Below, piece after piece: positions 56,346 to 64,000 of a DNA stretch of 64,000 bases. The stretch lies in NCBI GenBank assembly GCA_030522415.1, contig CM060107.1, positions 5,010,847-5,074,846 of the forward strand, in the 5' to 3' direction. Every line of letters starts with the position of its first letter. Within the stretch, counting starts at the first letter, position 1. The translations under genes were made by a program, and so were the position numbers. The notes under the pieces are model-generated. The model did not search any database and was not told the origin of the DNA. It worked only from the letters and a program-made list of their open reading frames with translations. Origin of the DNA: Channallabes apus. Lineage: Eukaryota > Chordata > Actinopteri > Siluriformes > Clariidae.

Positions 56346-56619
56346 GATCACATAAATCACTGCAGTAATTATTTAATCAAAGGGTCTCAAGTATGGTGAC
56401 TTGTTTTGTCCAGACAGTGTATACAGTATATTGTATTTGTCTTCACGCACCTGCTTTTGCTTGTCTTAGAAGCTTTAATTACTTCTTTTTGTGCATTTGC
56501 CTTATATGGATCATAACCTTTCTCTGTAAGTAAACAATATTTTTATTTAATTTTTTTATTATTAAAAAGAAAATAGCCTTCTATCATAAGAGAGTATTAA
56601 ATAAAATTTTACGACTGAC

Positions 56620-57050
56620 ACGGACCATACATGTACTTAACAAAAAAAGGTGAAATAACTGAAAACATGTTTTATATTCTAGTTTCTTCAAAATATCCCC
56701 CCTTTGCTCTGATTACTGCCTTGCACACTCTTGGCATTCTCTCGATGTGCTTCAAGAGGTCGTCACCTGAAATGGTTTCCAACAGTCTTGAAGGAGTTCC
56801 CAGAGGTGTTTAGCACTTGTTGGCCCCTTTGCCTTCACTCTGCGGTCCAGCTCACCCCAAACCATCTCGATTGGGTTCAGGTCCGGTGACTGTGGAGACC
56901 TTTTTTTTGTTAAGTACATAACTCCACATGTGTTCATTCATAGTTTTTATGCTTTCAGTGAGAATCTACCAACATAAATGGTCATGGAAAAGAAAGAAAA
57001 CACGTTAACAGATAGATGAGAAGGTGTGTCCAAACTTTTGGCCTGTACTG
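56620..57050 (-). mobile_element. Internally deleted Tc1 derivative
   Basis: The right end CAGTACAGGCCAAAAGTTTG (read on the minus strand) abuts TA. After about 150 bp of terminal sequence it jumps directly to QSPDLNPIEMVWGELDRRVK (catalytic Glu) and the last 60 codons of a transposase, so the first two catalytic residues are deleted. It is followed by a (TA)n tract at 57051-57070. The left end is not precisely fixed. Confidence 0.7.
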
Positions 57051-57071
57051 TATATATATATATATATATAT

Positions 57072-57094
57072 TCATTATTCATTCATTTTCTATA
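57072..57094 (-). mobile_element. SINE tail, left piece (split by L2)
   Basis: TTCATTCATTTTCTATA continues at 62143 with ATACCGCTTAATCCTGTG, reconstituting the SINE 3' end seen at 18140 and 63830. Confidence 0.7.
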
Positions 57095-57403
57095 TTTTGA
57101 CTTCCTCCGTACGAGGACACTGAGAAGCTGCTTTTTCCCGAGCTCCACCATACTGACCAACTTTTAAACTTTTTCGTCCCCTTACGAAGAGTGTACATAA
57201 AACGGATAAGTATCTTATAATATATTTACTCGAAACGCGTGTTATATCGTTAAGTTTTAATTGTTTTGCAGCACACCGCTTTTAGCCGGCATTAGCATCG
57301 CTAATTAGCATTAGCATCGCTAGCCCGGCTATCACGTTTGTTTGTTTGTTTGTAAAGTTTGTTTTCGCTTCCTCACACCGATTATTTTCCGTGTTTAGAC
57401 ACC

Positions 57404-58321
57404 ATGTCGGTTGTGATTCTGCCTCTGAGTGCAGGTGAGGAGACATTGGAGCTGCACTCGGTGGATTTGGAGGTGGAGGCCGTGGAGAAGCTGATCCGTG
57501 AGCTACAGGTGAAGCTGGTCCGGTTACAGCAGCGGAAAGCCACGCTGGAATCGACGCGGACCGACACTCACCTGTCCCAGGTAAATTCTCGGCGTGAGAA
57601 TTCTCCTACAACCTCAAGCCCGCGTGTTTCTCTGCCCAGGTCCAACACACCAAGGACGCATCCCGCCCAGTGTTCCTACACCCCGGCGCCGGGACATCAC
57701 GGACCCTGGATACAGCAGCAGCGGAAGAAGCACGCCAAGCCCCGGGCGAAGACCTCTCCACCACCACCACCCGTCTTCGACATCTCGACCCAAAACCGCT
57801 TCGCTCCTCTCCGCGAGATGGCACACGACGTCCTGGTCATCGGAGACTCCATCGTTCGTCACATGCGTGCTACCACGGCTAAAGGTAAGGTGCACACACG
57901 CTGTTTACCTGGTGCACGTGTTCTTGATGTTGCTGCACAGGTGCCTGCTGCCCTGAGGAGGAACATTGGAGCTGTGGTTCTTCATGCCGGCACGAACGAC
58001 ACCAGGCTGAGGCAGACGGAGATCCTAAAGAAGGACTTCAGGAGCCTGGTCGAGAAGGTCCGCAGCACATCACCCACGACAAGGATCATCGTATCTGGAC
58101 CGCTTCCCACATTTCAGCGAGGAATCGAGAAGTTCAGTAGATTATTTGACTTTAATGAATGGTTACAATCTTGGTGTCAACAACAGAAATTACGCTTTGT
58201 TGATAACTGGAATGTTTTCTGGGAGCGTCCTAGGCTCTATCACACCGATGGCCTACACCCTAGCAGAGCTGGAGCAGCGGTCCTCTCTGACAACATCTCC
58301 AGAACACTACGAACCATCTGA
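57404..58321 (+). CDS. L2 LINE ORF1 with SGNH/GDSL esterase domain
   Basis: 305-residue ORF1 protein starting at ACCATGT (57404). An N-terminal coiled coil (about residues 20-50, VEAVEKLIRELQVKLVRLQQ) is followed by a Ser/Pro/Arg-rich linker. The C-terminal SGNH hydrolase fold shows block I VIGDS (Ser about 149), block III HAGTND (about 194-199), and block V DGLHP with Asp about 282 and His about 285. Esterase domains of this sort occur in ORF1 of CR1/L2-clade LINEs (family knowledge); their role may be RNA-protein or membrane-associated, but is unproven. ORF2 follows in the same frame immediately after the UGA stop. Confidence 0.88.
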   Translation: MSVVILPLSAGEETLELHSVDLEVEAVEKLIRELQVKLVRLQQRKATLESTRTDTHLSQVNSRRENSPTTSSPRVSLPRSNTPRTHPAQCSYTPAPGHHGPWIQQQRKKHAKPRAKTSPPPPPVFDISTQNRFAPLREMAHDVLVIGDSIVRHMRATTAKGKVHTRCLPGARVLDVAAQVPAALRRNIGAVVLHAGTNDTRLRQTEILKKDFRSLVEKVRSTSPTTRIIVSGPLPTFQRGIEKFSRLFDFNEWLQSWCQQQKLRFVDNWNVFWERPRLYHTDGLHPSRAGAAVLSDNISRTLRTI

Positions 58322-58324
58322 CTG
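58319..58324 (+). promoter_or_regulatory. Candidate stop-codon readthrough site, UGA CUG
   Basis: The ORF1 stop is followed by CTGGCGG, in frame with ORF2. UGA followed by CU is among the leakiest contexts known from viral readthrough (general knowledge). A GGTAAGT at 58327-58333 could alternatively act as a splice donor. Confidence 0.4.
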
Positions 58325-61300
58325 GCGGTAAGTCATACTGTAGATTCCAAACATATTAGACACATCACAACTCACCGTAGTGATAGACGAACACACATAG
58401 CTTGTCCTATAGAAACTGTGTCTGTTCCCCGAATACTGAGAAAAAAGAATAAATTTGTTAAATTTGCCCGAAACAATCTGATAACCATAAAACCAGAAAA
58501 AGGCAAAATAAGTAGTCAAAATCCACCTCTAAAGTTTGGACTACTCAACATTAGATCCCTTGCGCCTAAAGCACTTATTGTTAATGAAATTATCTCAGAT
58601 TATTGCCTTGACGCACTCTGTCTCACCGAAACCTGGCTTAAACCAAATGAATATTTTGGTCTGAATGAGTCTACTCCGTCAGGATATTTCTATAAGCACG
58701 AGCCCCGTCTAATTGGTCGCGGTGGTGGTGTCGCCACTATCTACAATGATGTACTCACTGTTACCCAGAAAATAAGGCCCAGGTTTAATTCATTTGAAGT
58801 GCTTATCATTAATGTTGCACTAAATGAAATACGTAATAAACCCTTGCTATATTTTACCTTGGCCACCGTGTACAGACCCCCGGGGCCATATGGCGATTTT
58901 CTTAAAGAATTTGGACATCTGCTATCAGACCTATTGGTTAACTCTGACAAAGTATTGATAGTAGGAGACTTTAACATTCATGTAGATGATGCTAACGACG
59001 CTTTAGCACTCACATTTATGGATTTACTAAATTCCTTTGGGGTTAAGCAAAATATAATTGGAGCAACTCACCGCTTTAATCATACGCTAGATTTAATTAT
59101 ATCCCATGGTATAGATGTCTCTAATATAGAGATCATACCTCAAAGTGATGATATCACAGATCATCACCTCCTGACATATACTCTACCCGTAGAACAGATT
59201 AGCTGTGTCTCCCCACGCTATCAATCTGTTAGAAATATGAATCCCACCACTAAAGACAGATTCACAAGTAATCTGCCGGATCTGTCCCAATTTCTTATTA
59301 GACCCCTAAATGCAGATGATCTAGATGAAGTGACTAGCAGCATGGGCACTATTTTTACCAGTACATTAGACACTGTTGCTCCCATCAGATTAAAAAAAGT
59401 CAGAGATAAAACATTGGCACCGTGGTACAACAGTCATACTCGCGCCCTAAAGAGAGCAACCCGTAACCTCGAGCGAAAATGGAGGAAAACTAAATTAGAA
59501 GTTTTTCGAATTGCGTATAAAGACAGTATGTGCAGCTATAGACAGGCTCTAAAAACTGCTAGGACCGAGCATCTTAGCCAACTGATAGCAAGAAACCAAA
59601 ACAATCCCAGGTTCTTATTTAGTACAGTGGCTCGCCTAACAAAACCTAAGATGCCCGCAGAGAGTATCCCATCACAGTTTAGAAGTGAAGACTTTATGGA
59701 CTTCTTTAATGAAAAAATCAATAATATCAGGAAGAAAATAATGGAGGTTCAACCTCTAATAGTATCTCACGATCCAGTTCAGCCTATAGCTTCACATTTA
59801 GATTTTCACTGCTTTACAGGTATAGGACAGGAAGAGCTGTATAAACTTATCACCTCGGCTAAATCAACAACGTGCCTGTTAGACCCAATCCCAACCAGAT
59901 TTTTAAAAGAAGTGATGCTTACAGTTGGAGAGCCACTCCTAAACATTATTAATTCTTCATTACATCTAGGTCACGTCCCTAAACCTTTCAAGTTAGCAGT
60001 TATTAAGCCGCTTCTTAAAAAATCTAATTTGGACGCGAATGAAATAAAAAATTACAGACCGATCTCAAACCTCCCGTTCATATCAAAAATACTAGAAAAA
60101 GTAGTATCAGCTCAAATTTGCACATTCTTGCAGGATAACAACATCCTTGAAGAATTTCAGTCAGGTTTCAGGCCCCATCATAGCACAGAAACTGCACTAG
60201 TTAAGATTACAAATGACTTGTTTTTAGCTTCAGACCAAGGTTGCATCTCATTGCTAGTCCTGCTCGATCTTAGTGCTGCATTCGACACTATAGATCATAA
60301 TATTCTCATAGATCGCTTACAAAATTATATAGGTATTCAGGGACAGGCACTAAAATGGTTTAGATCTTACCTGTCTGATCGCTACCATTTTGTAGATCTA
60401 AATGGAGAACCGTCTGGTATAATGCCAGTGAAATATGGGGTCCCACAAGGGTCAGTTTTAGGACCTCTGTTGTTCTCAATATACATGCTTCCCTTGGGTA
60501 ACATCATTAGAAGACATGGGATTAGTTTCCATTGTTATGCTGATGATACCCAATTATATATCTCAACTAAACCAGACGAAATACCTAAGTTGTCCAGATT
60601 AACTGAGTGTGTCCAGGACATAAAAGATTGGGTGACCAATAACTTTCTTTTATTAAATTCAGATAAGACAGAGATATTACTTATTGGCCCAAAAACCAGC
60701 ACACAACAGCTTTCACAATTCAGCTTGCGCTTAGAAGGATGTACTGTTATTACCAGCTCAGCAGTAAAAGATCTGGGAGTAATATTAGACAGTAACTTGT
60801 CTTTTGAAAATCACATTTCAAATATCACAAAAACAGCCTTTTTCCATCTTCGAAATATTGCTAAACTTAGGAACATCTTATCCGTATCTGATGCAGAAAA
60901 ACTAGTTCATGCATTCATGACCTCCAGACTGGACTATTGTAATGCATTACTAGGTGGTTGTCCTGCATCCTCAATAAACAAGCTTCAGTTAATCCAAAAT
61001 GCAGCTGCCAGGGTTCTCACTAGATCCAGAAAATATGATCATATAACCCCAATATTATCATCCCTGCACTGGCTACCTGTTCAGTTTAGAATAAATTACA
61101 AAATAGTATTACTTACATACAAGGCCTTAAATGGTTTAGCTCCCACATACCTAACCAGTCTTCTGATACGCTACAATCCACCACGCGCCTTAAGATCACA
61201 AAACTCCGGACTTCTGGTAGTTCCCAGAATTTCAAAATCTACAAAAGGGGGTAGGGCTTTTTCATATTTAGCTCCAAAGCTTTGGAATAGCCTTCCAGAC

Positions 61301-61378
61301 AGTGTTCGGGGAGCAGACACGGTTTCTCAGTTCAAAAGTAGACTCAAGACGCATCTTTTTAATCTGGCATACACATAA
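58322..61378 (+). CDS. L2 LINE ORF2: AP endonuclease and reverse transcriptase (no own ATG)
   Basis: Open for 1018 codons after the ORF1 UGA, in the same frame. The APE domain begins at about codon 75 ([57 protein letters not shown]). The RT domain includes [55 protein letters not shown] and LNSDKTE, and the C terminus is [10 protein letters not shown]...[11 protein letters not shown]. No Met codon precedes the APE motifs; the first possible starts are non-AUG (GTG at 58418). This suggests readthrough of UGA-CUG or another coupling mechanism. All catalytic motifs are intact. Confidence 0.88.
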   Translation: MAVSHTVDSKHIRHITTHRSDRRTHIACPIETVSVPRILRKKNKFVKFARNNLITIKPEKGKISSQNPPLKFGLLNIRSLAPKALIVNEIISDYCLDALCLTETWLKPNEYFGLNESTPSGYFYKHEPRLIGRGGGVATIYNDVLTVTQKIRPRFNSFEVLIINVALNEIRNKPLLYFTLATVYRPPGPYGDFLKEFGHLLSDLLVNSDKVLIVGDFNIHVDDANDALALTFMDLLNSFGVKQNIIGATHRFNHTLDLIISHGIDVSNIEIIPQSDDITDHHLLTYTLPVEQISCVSPRYQSVRNMNPTTKDRFTSNLPDLSQFLIRPLNADDLDEVTSSMGTIFTSTLDTVAPIRLKKVRDKTLAPWYNSHTRALKRATRNLERKWRKTKLEVFRIAYKDSMCSYRQALKTARTEHLSQLIARNQNNPRFLFSTVARLTKPKMPAESIPSQFRSEDFMDFFNEKINNIRKKIMEVQPLIVSHDPVQPIASHLDFHCFTGIGQEELYKLITSAKSTTCLLDPIPTRFLKEVMLTVGEPLLNIINSSLHLGHVPKPFKLAVIKPLLKKSNLDANEIKNYRPISNLPFISKILEKVVSAQICTFLQDNNILEEFQSGFRPHHSTETALVKITNDLFLASDQGCISLLVLLDLSAAFDTIDHNILIDRLQNYIGIQGQALKWFRSYLSDRYHFVDLNGEPSGIMPVKYGVPQGSVLGPLLFSIYMLPLGNIIRRHGISFHCYADDTQLYISTKPDEIPKLSRLTECVQDIKDWVTNNFLLLNSDKTEILLIGPKTSTQQLSQFSLRLEGCTVITSSAVKDLGVILDSNLSFENHISNITKTAFFHLRNIAKLRNILSVSDAEKLVHAFMTSRLDYCNALLGGCPASSINKLQLIQNAAARVLTRSRKYDHITPILSSLHWLPVQFRINYKIVLLTYKALNGLAPTYLTSLLIRYNPPRALRSQNSGLLVVPRISKSTKGGRAFSYLAPKLWNSLPDSVRGADTVSQFKSRLKTHLFNLAYT

Positions 61379-62142
61379 CTCATCCCAGTACTCATACTCC
61401 AGTACACCTATCCCGAATGGCAACTACTCTAATTCTCCCCATCTGTTCTGTATTTCTCTACCCATCCCGAGGCATCGGGAGATTTTGCCAGCTTCAGTAG
61501 ACAAAGGCCGACCCTGCGAGGTTCCTGAGGCATCCAGAGAAGGACCAGCTCCAACTGGATTCAGCTTTATGATGGTTGGAGCTACACATGCTGCTCCTGT
61601 GCTTCCAGTGATCCAGACCTCATCTGCCCTCTGCACCTACTGACTCGTCCCTATGCTGAACTGATCTTCATGACAAATTTAAATAATTTCTGTCATATTG
61701 AATTTTCACCTGCACAACACACAAGATGTTATATCATTTCTATCTGTTATCGCCCAAATGAGGATGGGTTCCCTGTTGAGTCTGGTTCCTCTCAAGGTTT
61801 CTTCCTAATGCCATCTCAGGGAGTTTTTCCTTGCCACCGTCACCGTCACCCTTGGCTTGCTCATCAGAGAAATTTCATTCATTCGTCTCATTATTATCTG
61901 CACATTTTTCTCACACATCCACACTTCCAATGATTTTCTTTTCTATAATTATTATTATTATTTGTTTTTATTTATTTATTTTCTATTATAATTTTATTTA
62001 TTTATTTATTATTTTATATATAATTATTCTATATATATAATTTTTTTTTTTTTTTGTTCTTTAATTTTTGTGAAGCTGCTTTGAGACAATGACCATTGTT
62101 AAAAGCGCTATATGAATAAAATTGAATTGAATTGAATTGAAT

Positions 62143-62165
62143 ATACCGCTTAATCCTGTGTTCAT
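62143..62165 (-). mobile_element. SINE tail, right piece (split by L2)
   Basis: ATACCGCTTAATCCTGTG resumes the SINE sequence interrupted at 57094. The SINE itself is truncated after GTGTTCA. Confidence 0.7.
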
Positions 62166-62194
62166 TATAATATTAATTATTATAGCAACAACTA

Positions 62195-62660
62195 TGGTGT
62201 TACAGGTCAAATTTGACCCATATACTGTATATTTCTTTCAAAGATATAAAAAAAGTGTTTTTAAAAATAACTTTAATATAAATGGAAAGCTAAACAAGTA
62301 AATCTCAAAATGTGGAAGGTCAAACAAACAACGAACAATCAAGCAAATCAAACCAATAGAAATGAGGCACTAGTTTCAAAAAATGTCTTTGTGTACAAGA
62401 ACATGCATGTGTGGCAAAAAGTGACACTTTTAGTGTGTTCTTTGCAAATATATTTTTTGCAGTAGAAGCAGAATATGTTTGTCTTCCTGTCTTTATTGCT
62501 AGGGCAGACCTGACACCTGTTTCTTTTAGAATCAGGTGGGGCTGTGGCTGTGTAAGAGGATGTTGAGGCAGTGCTGGTCGAAGAGGATGCTGGCACTGAT
62601 GCTCTGTGTGTTGCTGATGGTGTGGGTTTTGCTGGATTCAGGGCCGAGATAAACAATGAG
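62195..62660 (-). pseudogene. piggyBac-like transposase C-terminal remnant
   Basis: A minus frame of 102 codons at 62348-62656 ends with a cysteine-rich domain: RNRCQVCPSNKDRKTN, FCFYCKKYICKEH and FCHTC. This matches the C-terminal zinc-binding region of piggyBac-family transposases. The catalytic Asp region is not present. Downstream, CAGGTCAAATTTGACCC at 62205-62221 resembles the palindromic end sequence of piggyBac-like elements (inference). Confidence 0.7.
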
Positions 62661-63690
62661 AGGAGCTTTAATGAGATTAAATCCTAAAGAAATCCATCAT
62701 ACCACTGGGCATCATATCATCATAACAAAGTTGGTGTTACCAGGTAGAGAAGTAACACCGGCTACAGTTAGTCCCCGACTTAGAAACAGTCGAGTTGCGA
62801 ATTTCCACAGATACGAACAGACCGTGGTTCATTCGTAGTAGGTGCAAAAAAAAAAAAAAAAAAAAAAAAAGAAGTAGCCTGTGGATGTATAAAATGTCTT
62901 AAGACCGGTATATTTACATGTGTGTGTGGGGGCGAGGGTATGTGGGGTTGGGTTGGACACATTAATAGAAAATGTCTGTCCTGTAAAGCTGAGTAATCCT
63001 AATTTCAGGGGGAAAAAATCCTCAACGAGACAGAGTTCACAGTCCAATACAACTCTGAGACAAACATTCAAGCACGCAGTGAACACCATGCAGTGTTGTA
63101 AGCCGTTTGTAATTCGATTTATTATATTAAATGTGTAAAAAAATGTTATTGCTATTAAGGAAGTTCTAGGTATGAAAGAAGAAATATATTTCAGAATTTT
63201 TTTTCACCCAAATTCCACCTTTTCTGTAGAGTTACCCAGATACTGTAGGCACAAATACAAAGTAAATAGGGTATACTAAAACTCCACAAGCGTCTCCATC
63301 TCAGTTGACTGCTCTGAAGCATTTTACATGCACCATCTGCTGTTATAAATGTGTAATAATGCTTTTCCTGAATTCCAGAGTAATACGGCAACAACAGCCC
63401 CCTAACACCCAGTTCGTGACAAATCCAAATTTTAGAAGAAAAATTAGGTAATTTTAATTGACTTTAAATAAAAACTCAATCTCTAATCTGAAAATACATT
63501 CTTAGAAAAAAAAATCCACCCTGTATTCCTATCAATACTGTACTTATATTTCTGAATTAGAGTCTTGATTCACACTCTATTCCAATAGGTGGCAGTATAG
63601 TACCTTAATTTGGTAAAATATCTAAAATATAACATTGTCTAAAAGGAGATAAAATAATCTATATTATAATTTCCCATCTCAGACCTCCTC
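62661..63690. other. No gene recognised; poly-A tract
   Basis: Contains a run of about 24 A at 62847-62870 and a CCCCGACTTAGAAACAGTCG stretch at 62773 that resembles a decayed repeat. Confidence 0.4.
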
Positions 63691-63694
63691 TAGG

Positions 63695-63757
63695 CAGAAC
63701 CTGAGATCAATGTATCTGCCCCAGTGGGTTCTACAGCTGTCCTGCTGTGAGAACTCT
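63695..63757 (+). pseudogene. Relic of a B7-like V exon
   Basis: After a CCCATCTCAG acceptor-like site, the frame reads EINVSAPVGSTAVLL then TGA. This aligns with TQTIPARVGSTAILPC at 35448-35495. The stop falls where the first canonical Cys codon (TGT) is in the gene, and no further V-domain sequence follows. Confidence 0.6.
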
Positions 63758-63828
63758 AGGGAAAAAGAAATACACTTTAGTGTATTACAAATATTTACAA
63801 ATCTTTGATAGTACATTGCAATAGTATT

Positions 63829-64000
63829 CATTCATTCATTCATCTTCTATACCGCTTAATCCTGTGTTCAGGGTCGCGGGGGACCTGGAGCCTATCCCAG
63901 GAGACTTCGGGCACTAGGCGGGGTACACCCTGGACAGGGTGCCAATCTATCGCAGGGCACACACACATACACACACTCACACACCCAATCACACACTACG
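63829..64000 (-). mobile_element. tRNA-derived SINE, cut by the window end
   Basis: ATTCATTCATCTTCTATACC, GGATTAAG-complement and CAGGGTACACCCTGGACAGG-type body sequence, same family as 18136-18483. The tRNA-like head lies beyond the window. Confidence 0.85.

Larger units (their letters stand above)
57095..62142 (+). mobile_element. Full-length L2/CR1-type LINE with esterase ORF1
   Basis: About 5.05 kb: a 0.3-kb 5' region, ORF1 (57404-58321), a UGA, ORF2 to 61378, and a 0.76-kb 3' UTR ending in AATAAAATTGAATTG and tandem GAATT units. It is inserted within a SINE tail. The second, truncated copy at 22546-25576 is about 99% identical in coding sequence. ORF1 and ORF2 have no premature stops, so this copy is a candidate master or recently active element. 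Confidence 0.88.

Noticed and set aside
57606..57895. Minus-strand open frames opposite ORF1
   Set aside because: Shadows of the GC-rich ORF1 coding strand.
58319..58321. UGA read as selenocysteine in the L2 polyprotein
   Set aside because: No SECIS-like element was noticed in the 3' UTR and no redox motif surrounds it; leaky termination is simpler.
61302..61643. 113-codon open frame in the L2 3' region (also 23055-23396 minus)
   Set aside because: It overlaps the end of ORF2 in another frame and is shared only because the two L2 copies are nearly identical.

Overview
The window looks like teleost fish nuclear DNA: AT-rich, gene-poor, intron-containing and packed with fish-type mobile elements (Tc1, L1, L2/CR1 with an esterase ORF1, Rex1-like LINEs, tRNA-derived SINEs, solo LTRs, piggyBac and hAT relics). 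The species cannot be read directly; an ostariophysan or catfish-like fish is a guess. No bacterial-type genes, operons, tRNA or rRNA genes, or CRISPR arrays were seen.

Three host genes can be assembled from splice signals and continuous reading frame, and all encode small single-V-domain immunoglobulin receptors. Two are paralogues on the minus strand: copy 1 (exons at 15702-15744, 15054-15407, 1250-1396, 456-520) and copy 2 (49531-49573, 48892-49245, 47417-47527, 46642-46772). Each has a signal peptide, a V domain with a J-like FGK motif, a transmembrane exon and a short tail; they resemble novel immune-type or TCR-V-like receptors and sit in a segmental duplication whose flanks also match. 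The third gene is on the plus strand (35269-35317, 35446-35778, 36972-37037, 37265-37362). It is B7/butyrophilin-like, but its V domain has Gln where the second canonical Cys should be. A broken relative of its V exon lies at 63695-63757.

Mobile elements explain most of the rest. 1420-14446: intron 2 of copy 1 holds a dead Tc1 split by a full-length L1 (2500-14303, both ORFs open), whose 3' UTR is split by a 6.1-kb TIR-bounded element full of reiterated modules, which itself holds a MITE. 16.8-20.4 kb: SINEs, an L2-like fragment and a 24-bp minisatellite. 21870-27344: a Tc1 split by a 5'-truncated L2 and by a solo LTR. 31143-32763: an apparently intact Tc1 with transposase of Sleeping Beauty length and catalytic spacing. 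33.4-34.2 and 47.9-48.2 kb: Rex1-like LINE ends. 43.3-46.3 kb: a MITE, a SINE, and a hAT-type MITE (8-bp target duplication) containing an 84-copy, 21-bp minisatellite whose unit equals a MITE terminus plus its target site. 54699-55679: a second solo LTR. 56.1-57.05 kb: Tc1 relics. 57095-62142: a full-length L2/CR1-type LINE whose ORF1 (SGNH esterase) and ORF2 (endonuclease/RT) share one frame separated by a single UGA, with no Met available to start ORF2. 62.2-62.66 kb: a piggyBac C-terminal relic.

The host genes would act at the cell surface of immune cells (family inference). The most novel-looking items are the UGA-separated L2 ORFs, the modular 6.1-kb element, the MITE-derived minisatellite and the Cys-lacking B7-like receptor. 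No new defence-type system was found.
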